Shown: one piece after another, positions 34,430-42,084 of the stretch
Layout of the letters: every line of letters begins with the position of its first letter
How positions within the stretch are numbered: the stretch's first letter is position 1
Assembly (NCBI GenBank): GCA_016291905.1
Contig: JAEEZS010000015.1
Coordinates: forward strand, 1 to 64,000
Reading direction: 5' to 3'
DNA length: 64,000 nucleotides
From: Bacteroidaceae bacterium
GTDB taxonomy: Bacteria > Bacteroidota > Bacteroidia > Bacteroidales > Bacteroidaceae
Translations under genes and position numbers: made by a program
Notes under the pieces: model-generated
What the model saw: the letters and a program-made list of their open reading frames with translations, nothing else
Told to the model about the DNA's origin: nothing
The model's database searches: none

Positions 34430-35362
34430 TTATTTTACCTTATTCAATTGGATGGAGTTGATAACGTTGTGCCAGATGCAGTAGAAGCCGCCGGCAATAG
34501 CCGTGACGGGCGTAAAGAAGGTGTAGGAGAGCCAGATGAGGAACACGGTGTTTTTCTGTCCCAATGATTGCCCTGCCGTAATGGCATCCGCGCGTCCGCA
34601 TTTTCTTCCTGCCCAGAACTGGAACAGGCAGCAAGCGAGGCTGACGAGGGCAATGGCAGCCAATTGTATGAATCCAGCCGTGCTGTGCACGATGCTGCGG
34701 GTGCTGACAGCAATAGCCAACGCCAGCGAAATGGTCCAAAGATAGAACGGCAGGTCGCCCGTCTGTAGCAGAAGGTCGTTCAGCCGAGGCAGCGTGTAGC
34801 GGATAAGCCATGCCAGCAGCATGGGACAAATGAGCAGCGGAAACACCCGTGCCATGATAGCCATAAAGGCGCGGATGAAGCTGAGCCCTTCTTGCGGATG
34901 GATGAGCGGAGCTACGAGCGGCACAACAATGGAAACCACCACGTTAATCATCACCGTGTAGGTGACGAGGTGTGCAGCATCCCCCCCCAGTTTGCGCACG
35001 ATGACAGCTGCTGCTGTAGCCGTAGGGCATATGAGGCAGAGCATGGCGCTCTCATAGACAATCCGCCCCGAAATGGCTGGATGCAGGATGATAAGCCCTG
35101 CCAGCACAGCAAATAACCCCGTCTGAATCAAAAGCAAGGGCACATGCCAGGGGCAAAGCCGCAGATCCGAAGGACGAATCCGGCAGAACGACAGGAACAG
35201 CATCATGAACAACAATGCAGGCTGCACAAAGGCAATTACCTTGTTTGCCCCCACGTATACCTCCTGCGGCAGCCGCAGCGCCACAAACGCAAAGTACCCC
35301 GCTACTCCCGCCATCATGCTGAGAGGCAGCGCCCATCGTTTCAAAAACCTGTCATCCTTCAT
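34430..35362 (-). CDS. Bile acid:sodium symporter (BASS)-like transporter
   Basis: A 310-residue inner-membrane protein with about ten hydrophobic segments. The segment CLICPTATAAAVIVRKLGGD and the late GQKNTVFLIWLSYTFFTPVTAIAGGFYCIWHN fit the SBF/BASS fold with its crossover regions. BASS proteins carry bile acids, pantoate and other organic acids with sodium; which one here is unknown. It stops 1 bp before the nitroreductase start. The upstream gap of 31 bp to the GH18 gene is a GTTAACC-type repeat. Confidence 0.78.
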   Translation of the reverse strand: MKDDRFLKRWALPLSMMAGVAGYFAFVALRLPQEVYVGANKVIAFVQPALLFMMLFLSFCRIRPSDLRLCPWHVPLLLIQTGLFAVLAGLIILHPAISGRIVYESAMLCLICPTATAAAVIVRKLGGDAAHLVTYTVMINVVVSIVVPLVAPLIHPQEGLSFIRAFMAIMARVFPLLICPMLLAWLIRYTLPRLNDLLLQTGDLPFYLWTISLALAIAVSTRSIVHSTAGFIQLAAIALVSLACCLFQFWAGRKCGRADAITAGQSLGQKNTVFLIWLSYTFFTPVTAIAGGFYCIWHNVINSIQLNKVK

Positions 35363-35398
35363 CTTTAACCGTTAACCACTAACCGCTAAACCGTTACC
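35363..35398. repeat. GCTAACC-type repeat between transporter and GH18 gene
   Basis: TTTAACCGTTAACCACTAAC and two more degenerate units fill the gap. They include the TAA stop of the GH18 gene. Confidence 0.7.
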
Positions 35399-37163
35399 GT
35401 TCCTTCCCCTCCAGAGCCACCCAGCGGAACACGTTTGTGAAAAGGAGGTTCTGCGTAGCGTCGGTAAACTCCTCATCGCCGTGCCCCATGTTGAGATAGA
35501 CCATGCGGTACTTCCTGTTCGTCCAGACGATGGGGAAGTCGCCGTAACTGACAATATCCTTGATGCCGAAGGGGTACATCTTCGGTGAGATGGAGAGCAG
35601 CACCTCCACGTCGGCGTTGGCTCGTGGCGAAGGGGAGAACTGATAGAACTCGCTGGCAGGCACGATAAACTGGGCAGGCAGCGTGCGGGTGACGGGATGG
35701 CTTGTCTTGTCCACCTCCACCAATGCGGGCTGAGGAGGCCAGTTGTTGCAGAGGAACATGCCGCAGCCCAGAAACTCGTTCAGCCAAGGCCAGCGCGTGT
35801 GTTTGTCGTTGTAACCCGAGCCGTGGAAGCCTATCCAGCCTCCGCCCTGTTTCATGTAGTCCTCGAAGGCACGACGCGCCTCGGCACCCGAGGGAAGGGT
35901 GTTGAGCATCACCACCACGTCGTACTGTCGCAGGGTGTCGAGGCTCGCAGGGCATTCCGTGCGTGTGTCATAGGTGAATCCTTCGCCGTAGGAGAGTTTG
36001 TGGAAGAAGTGAAGAGCCTGACGGTCAAACTCCACGTGGGCCGTCTCGGCATAGGGGTCGTAAATGAACAGGGCGCGGAACCGCTTGCGTCCTCCGGCGT
36101 AGTCGGCAGGGTAGGGGGCAGCCTCGCCCTGCAGCAGGATGGAGGCAACCACGTCGCGTAACGCCTTCTGATGCTCGTCGCCGTATTCCCAATACATGCC
36201 TCCGCGCAGCCTGTGGTCGAGGATGTACTGGCACTTGATGGCCAGCGAGCGGGTGTTCTCGAAGCCCATTACCAATGTGCCCTCGTCGTTTGTCAGGTAG
36301 GGCACCATCGACTGCGCGTGCCAGCGTTCGGTTACGCCCCGCAGGGTGTCAGGCTCGGCGCAGTAGCCCAGCAAGCCCCGTCCGTACAGGGGCATGCCCA
36401 TCACCAGCTTCTCAGGCGGCACGCCCGCCTTCAGGTGAGCAGCTACGGCTCCCGAGGTTGTCATCCAGCCCGAGATGTCCGAGGGGTAGAGCGCCGAGTG
36501 GTGCTTGGGCGCTCCAGCCATATCGTAGGCCATCACGTTCACCCAGTCGAGGTAGTCGATGCAGGCAGGGAAGTCAATATATGCTCCGCTGGCAACGGTA
36601 GCGCACGTCAGCAGGCGCTCGTCCCCAAGCGCCTCGCGCAGGTCGCGCATCAGCAGGGTGAAGTTCCTGGTGTCGTTGGGCGACGAGGATATGCCTGCAG
36701 ACGACTGCGTAGGGTATTCCCAGTCGATGTCAATGCCGTCCAGCCCGAAGTCGTCGACTACCCTGCGGCAGTCCTGGGCGAAGGCCTTGCGTCGGGCTTC
36801 GTCGGCAGCCATTTCGCTGAACCGCCCGCTGCCCCATCCTCCGATGGAAAGCATCACCTTCAGGCTGCTGTGCTGTTTCTTCAGTCGCACCACGCGGCGC
36901 AGCCGTTCCGCGTTGTCAATGCGCACGCCGTCGAACGAGTCGTTCACGTGCCCGAAGGCGTAGTTGATGTGTGTCATCACGTTAGGGTCGGGGAGGGTCT
37001 GCGTCCACGAGGTGACGTAGGCAACTACTACATGCCCGTCCGTGGCTGTTATCTGCCCGTCCGTAGCACTTTGCCCTGTGGCTGTCAGCGCTGTGCACCA
37101 CGTTAGCACCATTGCCAATACCCATCCCGATGCTATCCTCCAGCCTTTATTTCTTCTGTTCAC
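35394..37163 (-). CDS. GH18 chitinase-like domain fused to a ThuA-like domain
   Basis: A 589-residue secreted protein. Signal peptide (about residues 1-31), then a glycoside hydrolase family 18 domain (about 44-360) with SIGGWGSGRF near 106 and the catalytic DGIDIDWEYP (Asp-x-Asp-x-Asp-x-Glu, Glu149), plus MAYDMAG. The second half (about 370-589) is a ThuA-like class-I-glutamine-amidotransferase fold: FRALFIYDPY, YDVVVMLNTLPSG, GGGWIGFHGSGYND, IVWTNRKYRMVYLNMGHGDE. GH18 enzymes cut chitin or N-glycan cores; ThuA-like domains occur in sugar-acting proteins, function unsettled. The combination in one chain is uncommon to my knowledge. Confidence 0.9.
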   Translation of the reverse strand: MNRRNKGWRIASGWVLAMVLTWCTALTATGQSATDGQITATDGHVVVAYVTSWTQTLPDPNVMTHINYAFGHVNDSFDGVRIDNAERLRRVVRLKKQHSSLKVMLSIGGWGSGRFSEMAADEARRKAFAQDCRRVVDDFGLDGIDIDWEYPTQSSAGISSSPNDTRNFTLLMRDLREALGDERLLTCATVASGAYIDFPACIDYLDWVNVMAYDMAGAPKHHSALYPSDISGWMTTSGAVAAHLKAGVPPEKLVMGMPLYGRGLLGYCAEPDTLRGVTERWHAQSMVPYLTNDEGTLVMGFENTRSLAIKCQYILDHRLRGGMYWEYGDEHQKALRDVVASILLQGEAAPYPADYAGGRKRFRALFIYDPYAETAHVEFDRQALHFFHKLSYGEGFTYDTRTECPASLDTLRQYDVVVMLNTLPSGAEARRAFEDYMKQGGGWIGFHGSGYNDKHTRWPWLNEFLGCGMFLCNNWPPQPALVEVDKTSHPVTRTLPAQFIVPASEFYQFSPSPRANADVEVLLSISPKMYPFGIKDIVSYGDFPIVWTNRKYRMVYLNMGHGDEEFTDATQNLLFTNVFRWVALEGKER

Positions 37164-37283
37164 GATGTTTCTGTTTTTGTTTGTTTCTCCTGACGCTGCA
37201 AATATAGCAATAAAAACTCATTCCGCAAAACTCTGCGCCTCCTTTAGCAGATTATTTGCCTGCTTTGTGTTTCCGTTCCCCTA

Positions 37284-37367
37284 GGCTGTGGCTCTGTTCG
37301 CTTGGTTTGTCTGAAGAATCGCCTGCTCTGTCAGGCTATTCCCTTGCTATGTCAGACAATCCGCTTT
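37284..37367. repeat. Degenerate 21-bp repeat (TNTGTCNG family)
   Basis: Units of 21 bp start at 37305, 37326 and 37347 (GTTTGTCTGAAG, CTCTGTCAGGCT, CTATGTCAGACA). A more diverged unit precedes them. TTGTCTGA and TCAGACAA are in inverted orientation. Confidence 0.65.
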
Positions 37368-37413
37368 TGTTCTTTCCTGCAAAGAAAAGAAAAACATTCT
37401 CATTCGCTTTCAT

Positions 37414-37511
37414 TTTCCTTACAACCCAATTGAGTTTTAATTAAAATCCAATTGAGTTTTAATTGAAACACGGCTGAGTTTTAATAAAAACTCAATTGGG
37501 TTGTAAGGAAA
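37414..37511. repeat. Palindrome with perfect 25-bp arms
   Basis: The arms at 37414-37438 and 37487-37511 are exact reverse complements; the core is ACAACCCAATTGAGTTTT. The 48-nt centre carries two more CAATTGAG/GGCTGAG-type units with a period of about 22 bp, so the left arm is part of a tandem array. Confidence 0.9.
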
Positions 37512-37579
37512 CTTCCCTGCGCTGCAAGAAATTTCGGAGGCTTCTAGATAATGGTCGCCTCGGAAAAACTCAAATATAA

Positions 37580-37611
37580 TTTGTTTTTTCGCTCGGCTCA
37601 CCCTATCTTTG
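37580..37611 (+). promoter_or_regulatory. Promoter of pncA-pncB
   Basis: TTTG (37580-37583), 20 bp, TATCTTTG (37604-37611). CTCGGAAAAACTCAAATA lies just upstream, as in the modules at the cupin and valS genes. Confidence 0.8.
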
Positions 37612-37629
37612 CAGTAAAATTTAAAGGTT

Positions 37630-38169
37630 ATGAAAAAACTATTGTTAATTGTAGATGCTCAGTATGATTTCATTAACGGGTCGCTGCCTGTGCCGGGGGC
37701 TGAGGAGGCTATGGACGGGCTGAGCCGTTGGATGGACGAGTTGGATCCGAAGACGTATGACAACGTGGTGCTGACGGCCGACTTCCATACGTGGGAGCAC
37801 GTGTCGTTTGGGCAATGGCCTGTGCATTGCGTGGCGCATACGCATGGCGCGGCAATCTGGCAGGCGGTACTGGAGTCGGCTTACCGGCTCTGCCCGCAGA
37901 CGAAGGTGCTCACCAAGGGCACGCTGAAGACGAAGGAGGAATATTCCATCCTTAAGAACAGCGTCAGCCGCAGGAGACTATTGCCTTTGCTCGACAACGC
38001 AGAGCAGATTGACGTCTGCGGCATTGCGGGCGATATCTGCGTGCTGGATACGCTGAAAGACCTCGTGGAGGCTGGCTACAAGAAGAAACTGAACGTGCTG
38101 CTGCCCTTCTGTCCCTCACTTGACGGAGGTACGGCGCTACAAGACTTTGTGAATACCGTTTTAGCTTAG
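37630..38169 (+). CDS. pncA: Nicotinamidase
   Basis: PncA hydrolyses nicotinamide to nicotinate. The 179-residue isochorismatase-fold enzyme has the catalytic triad: Asp9 in LLIVDAQYDF, a Lys in the VLTKGTLKTKEEY region, and Cys137 in GIAGDICVLDT. Metal ligands are in TADFHTWEH (Asp51, His53) and the following WPVHCV. The next gene is pncB, which takes up its product, 12 bp downstream. Family length is slightly short but complete. Confidence 0.94.
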   Translation: MKKLLLIVDAQYDFINGSLPVPGAEEAMDGLSRWMDELDPKTYDNVVLTADFHTWEHVSFGQWPVHCVAHTHGAAIWQAVLESAYRLCPQTKVLTKGTLKTKEEYSILKNSVSRRRLLPLLDNAEQIDVCGIAGDICVLDTLKDLVEAGYKKKLNVLLPFCPSLDGGTALQDFVNTVLA

Positions 38170-38181
38170 CATTTTGGAATT

Positions 38182-39384
38182 ATGAAACCCATTATCACCC
38201 ATTTTACTGACGATGACTTGTATAAGTTCAGCATGTGCTGTGCCATCCTGAACTGCTACCCTCGCGCTATGGTGCGCTACCGCTTTGTGGACCGTAACAA
38301 CACGGTCTATCCGAAGGGCTTTGCTGAGCTGGTACGCGAGCAGGTGAAGTATCTGGAAGACCTTCGCTTCACGGACGAGGAACAGGCGTATATGGAGCGT
38401 CGTTGCTACTATATACCTCATTGGTTCTATACCTATTTAAAAGGGTTCCGCTACAAGGCCGACTGGGTGACGGTGGAGCAGGATGCCGAGGGGCATCTGC
38501 ACATCGGTTTCGAGGGGTATTGGCATCAGACGGTGCTGCTCGAAGTGAAGGTGCTGGCAATCGTGTCGGAGCTCTATCACATCGTGAATGGCGATATCGA
38601 CAAAGTGGATTACGACGCCTACTACCGCAAGTCGTACGACAAGGCCGTGCGTATGCTGGAGGGCGGACTGAAAATAGCCGACTTTGGCTGTCGTCGACGC
38701 CTCTCGCACGAGGCTGAGGATGCTGTTGTGCGGGCGTTTCACGATGCTTCGCAGGTGGTGAAAGGACCTGGAGCGTTTACAGGCTCCAGCACCGTGTGGT
38801 TTGCCATGAAGTACGACGTTACCCCTATCGGCACAATGGCGCACGAGTTTATTTCGTCTATTGCCGGCATGTACGGCCCGCAGGAGGCGAACCATATCGC
38901 TATGGATATGTGGCAGAAGACGTTTATCGGCAGTCTGGGCATCTTCCTCTACGACACGTTTGGCTTCCAAGCCTTCTCCCACAATTTTTCGGAGCACTTC
39001 GCCCGCGTGTTCAGCGGATTGCGTGTGGATAGCGGAGATAATCTGGAGCAGCTGGAGAAAATCTGCGACAAGTACCGCGAATTCGGCATAGACCCGGCAT
39101 CGAAGCAGGTGGTTTTCAGCAATGCACTTGATACAGACCGTGCCCTCGCCCTTCACAAGGCTGTGGGCGGAAGGGTGCAGGACAGCTACGGCATCGGCAC
39201 GCACCTGACGTGCGACTTTGCCGAACTGGGCATTCAGCCGATGAACATCGTCATCAAGCTGGTGGCCTCGAAGATTACGGAGAAACGCGAATGGAGCCCC
39301 ACCTGCAAAATGAGCGAGGACAAAGGGAAGTACACGGGCGATAAGGAAACGTTTGAAATCTTCAAGAAACTGCTGCACATTTAG
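38182..39384 (+). CDS. pncB: Nicotinate phosphoribosyltransferase
   Basis: PncB converts nicotinate and PRPP (with ATP) to nicotinate mononucleotide, the substrate of NadD. The 400-residue product has TDDDLYKFSMCCAIL at the start, FGCRRRLSHEAED, the GSSTVWFAMKYDVTPIGTMAHEF segment (activation His region), and LRVDSGDNLEQLEKI. Full length. Its last 4 bp overlap the last bases of the convergent U32 gene. Confidence 0.95.
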   Translation: MKPIITHFTDDDLYKFSMCCAILNCYPRAMVRYRFVDRNNTVYPKGFAELVREQVKYLEDLRFTDEEQAYMERRCYYIPHWFYTYLKGFRYKADWVTVEQDAEGHLHIGFEGYWHQTVLLEVKVLAIVSELYHIVNGDIDKVDYDAYYRKSYDKAVRMLEGGLKIADFGCRRRLSHEAEDAVVRAFHDASQVVKGPGAFTGSSTVWFAMKYDVTPIGTMAHEFISSIAGMYGPQEANHIAMDMWQKTFIGSLGIFLYDTFGFQAFSHNFSEHFARVFSGLRVDSGDNLEQLEKICDKYREFGIDPASKQVVFSNALDTDRALALHKAVGGRVQDSYGIGTHLTCDFAELGIQPMNIVIKLVASKITEKREWSPTCKMSEDKGKYTGDKETFEIFKKLLHI

Positions 39385-41243
39385 GAGAGTACCTCCATCA
39401 CGCAGCGCTTGCAGTCGAAACGGAGGGGGAAGCGCCGTCCGTCGGCTGAGACAAGCACAAGGGGTTCCCTGAAAGAGGGCTGTTTGTGCTGCTGCTTGGG
39501 GCAGGCGCCGAGACTATAGCGCAGGCAGTGCCGGCACGTCATTAAGACGGCTTTTGAGGGAGGATTGATTTCAAAGGCAGGCTCAATCCGTCCTATGCCC
39601 AAACTATGGTAGAACGCCTGCGCCTCGTGGTTGGCAACGTTGGCGCGATACGAAGAAGGAAGTACGGAAGAGGCGTCAGGCAGCCCATCTTTCTTCATCG
39701 GAATGAAGGGCACAGCGCTCATTTTTCTGGCATGGAAGAACACTTCGACAGCTTTGCGGCGCATCTCGCTCAGGATGGAGGAGGGGATGAAGAAGTTGGC
39801 GCTCCATTCGACGTGGACTTCCGCAGCTTCGAGGATGGTGTTCCCTAATTTTGAGAGCTGTTTGCAGATGTTTCTTTCCTGCTCCGACTCAGCCGAAATC
39901 TTCTCCATAGGGAAGCAAACTTCTGTAGGATTTTCGTTTATCCCTTCTTTTATAGGGCTGACTTTCCGGATGCCAATGGCAAATCCGAAGGGGATTTCCC
40001 TGAAGGTGATGCTTACGGGAATATGGCGCAGGGCTGTGCGTGGGTGGGAAAGGCTTTTCTCAAATTCGACATCGAAGTTGCGATAAAGCATACATCCTTT
40101 CAAAGCCTTCCAGTCCACGTTGCGTGTTTCCGGCGAAGGGTAGAGGCGTCCGTTCTCTGCACGGTTGATGCGGAAGCCTACGAGCGTGCCGTCTTCCTTG
40201 AAGGCACAGACGCCGTCGCCATTATGGAAAGCTGATTGGGTGTTGACGGCAAGGTAGTTGTCGCCTACAAATGACACTCGTCCCATTTGCTCCCCGATTG
40301 ATTTGGGTGTGTCGAACGAGCCGATGTCGTTCTTTCGTCCATGCAGGAAATAGTCCGTAAATCCGCGGTTGAAGGTTCTGACAGGGTCGGGTGTGAAGGA
40401 GTAGAGGATGTTGCCGTCGCTGGCGTGGATGAACTCGGGGCGTCGGGCAAGGATGTCATCCAGTTTTTGACGGTAATAGGAGGTGATGTTCTTGACGTAG
40501 CCTACATCCTTTAGCCGTCCCTCAATCTTGAAGGAAGTGACGCCAGCGTCAAGCAGTTCCTCAAGCCATTCGCTGCGGTTCATGTCTTTCAGCGAAAGCA
40601 GGTGACGGTTTCGGACGAGCGTGTTGCCGTCGGCATCCTCAAGGGAGAAGGGCAGACGGCAGAACTGGGCACACTCTCCGCGATTGGCAGAACGTCCGAA
40701 ACAGTGTTGCGAGGCGTAGCACTGCCCGCTGTAGCTGACGCAGAGCGCACCATGCACAAAGACTTCCAGCGGCATATCGGGGACAGCCGCGTGGATGTCG
40801 GAAATCTCCTTCACATTCAGCTCTCGGGCAAGCACAGTCTGCTTGAACCCCAGTTCCTTCAGCAGCTTCACCTTCTCCGGCGTACGGTTGTCCATTTGCG
40901 TAGAAGCGTGCAAGGGAATCGGGGGCAGGTGCATATGCAGCAGGGCAGCGTCCTGCACGATGAGGGCATCCACGCCGATGCGGTAGAGCTCCCAAATGAG
41001 GCGTTCGGCTTCGCTCAGTTCGTCGTCGTAGAGGATGGTATTGACAGTGACGTAAATACGGACGTTAAAGGGATGAGCGTATTCTACCAAACTTCGAATA
41101 TCCTCCAGCGTGTTTCCCGCTGCAGAACGGGCTCCGAAGCGGGGCGCACCGATGTAGACAGCATCGGCACCATGGTCAACGGCTGCTACGCCGCAGGCCA
41201 AGTCCCGTGCAGGGGCGAGCAGTTCTATCCGTCGTGGCTTCAT
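39381..41243 (-). CDS. U32 family protein, RlhA-like
   Basis: A 620-residue protein of the peptidase U32 family. The N-terminal TIM-barrel-like part has ELLAPARDLACGVAAVDHGADAVYIG, and the Cys cluster CVSYSGQCYASQHCFGRS with ECAQFCRLPF (about residues 168-200) fits the iron-sulfur or metal site now recognised in U32 enzymes. The C-terminal half includes a DUF3656-like region and a final CRHCLRYSLGACPKQ cluster. U32 proteins of this length, such as E. coli RlhA, hydroxylate 23S rRNA C2501 together with prephenate; that is the most likely role, not a protease. Upstream is metA, separated by a GCTAACC-type repeat. Confidence 0.85.
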   Translation of the reverse strand: MKPRRIELLAPARDLACGVAAVDHGADAVYIGAPRFGARSAAGNTLEDIRSLVEYAHPFNVRIYVTVNTILYDDELSEAERLIWELYRIGVDALIVQDAALLHMHLPPIPLHASTQMDNRTPEKVKLLKELGFKQTVLARELNVKEISDIHAAVPDMPLEVFVHGALCVSYSGQCYASQHCFGRSANRGECAQFCRLPFSLEDADGNTLVRNRHLLSLKDMNRSEWLEELLDAGVTSFKIEGRLKDVGYVKNITSYYRQKLDDILARRPEFIHASDGNILYSFTPDPVRTFNRGFTDYFLHGRKNDIGSFDTPKSIGEQMGRVSFVGDNYLAVNTQSAFHNGDGVCAFKEDGTLVGFRINRAENGRLYPSPETRNVDWKALKGCMLYRNFDVEFEKSLSHPRTALRHIPVSITFREIPFGFAIGIRKVSPIKEGINENPTEVCFPMEKISAESEQERNICKQLSKLGNTILEAAEVHVEWSANFFIPSSILSEMRRKAVEVFFHARKMSAVPFIPMKKDGLPDASSVLPSSYRANVANHEAQAFYHSLGIGRIEPAFEINPPSKAVLMTCRHCLRYSLGACPKQQHKQPSFREPLVLVSADGRRFPLRFDCKRCVMEVLS

Positions 41244-41284
41244 CGCAAATCGCTAACCGCTAATCACTAACCTCTAACCCCTTA
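41243..41284. repeat. GCTAACC-type repeat between U32 gene and metA
   Basis: ATCGCTAACCGCTAATCAC and CTAACCTCTAACCCC run across the gap and into the metA 3' end. The last codons of metA (GLEVSD and stop) are read from it. Confidence 0.75.
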
Positions 41285-42084
41285 TCTCTGCAATAGTACT
41301 CCAGCCAGTTGGCAAAGAGACGTTGCCCATTCGCCTGCCAGGTATCTACGATAGGACGGGCAGGGTCATCGTCTTCGTAATAGTGGCGCGGAGGACGCAC
41401 AGGGAGTCCACGCCCCACATCGCGACGATATTCGTTGTCAAGCGTATGAAGGTTGTATTCCTGATGCCCGATGAGGTAGAATTCCAATCCCTCCATACAC
41501 TCCACGATTGAGATGCCCGTTTCCTCAGCACGGACAAGCACTTTGACGTCCGTGCAGGCGTCAATCTCGCTGTTTGTCATGCTGGTATGGCGGCTGTGTG
41601 GAATACAGAGCGGTTCCTCTATTCCACGGAATAAGGGATGCTCAGGGAAGAGAATCTGCTGTGGAAAAATGCCGGAAAGCTTGTGTGGATACTCTTCAAA
41701 ACGGCTGATATGGTGGAAATAACGGAGCGCTGCCTGTGCCCCCCAGCAGACGTAGAGCGTAGGGATGCGGCGTGCCCGCAGCCAGTCCATCAGACGGCAC
41801 AGCTCGGGCCAATAATCCACATCGGTGAAATCTACCCAATCGAAGGGAGCGCCTGTGATGATAGCTCCGTCGAGAAGTTGCTGCCCGTTATCGTGTGACT
41901 GGCATACAGCTGCCGAGCCCGTGTAGAGCGCCATGTGTTCCGCGCTTGCATGGCGCGTTACGTGGCTGTCCATCTTCGTGAGAACAAAGTGAGCGGGTTC
42001 TGCCGACTTCGCACAAATGTGTGCGAAGTCGGCTTCCGTCTCCTCCTTATTCGGCATAAGGTTCAGCAGCGCGATGCGTAGCAT
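41260..42084 (-). CDS. metA: Short MetA-family acyltransferase (homoserine or serine O-acyltransferase)
   Basis: MetA-family enzymes acylate homoserine for methionine synthesis. The 274-residue product aligns with E. coli MetA from about residue 36 (ALLNLMPNKEETEADF). The catalytic Cys is in YVCWGAQAALRYF, the His-x-Glu pair in IGHQEYNLHTL. The usual N-terminal 35 residues are absent and cannot be upstream, because the M13 peptidase stop is directly adjacent. At the place that sets acyl-CoA choice (Gly111 in E. coli, Glu in acetyl-CoA users) the residue is Asp (GAPFDWVDF). Short relatives in lactobacilli act as serine O-acetyltransferases, to my recollection, so the substrate is open. Confidence 0.85.
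   Translation of the reverse strand: MLRIALLNLMPNKEETEADFAHICAKSAEPAHFVLTKMDSHVTRHASAEHMALYTGSAAVCQSHDNGQQLLDGAIITGAPFDWVDFTDVDYWPELCRLMDWLRARRIPTLYVCWGAQAALRYFHHISRFEEYPHKLSGIFPQQILFPEHPLFRGIEEPLCIPHSRHTSMTNSEIDACTDVKVLVRAEETGISIVECMEGLEFYLIGHQEYNLHTLDNEYRRDVGRGLPVRPPRHYYEDDDPARPIVDTWQANGQRLFANWLEYYCRDKGLEVSD

Larger units (their letters stand above)
37164..37629. other. Intergenic region with 21-bp repeats, a large palindrome and the pncA promoter
   Basis: No gene is seen. From left to right: a C/T-rich stretch, a degenerate 21-bp repeat (37284-37367), a palindrome with 25-bp perfect arms (37414-37511), and the extended pncA promoter module (37555-37611). Confidence 0.7.
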
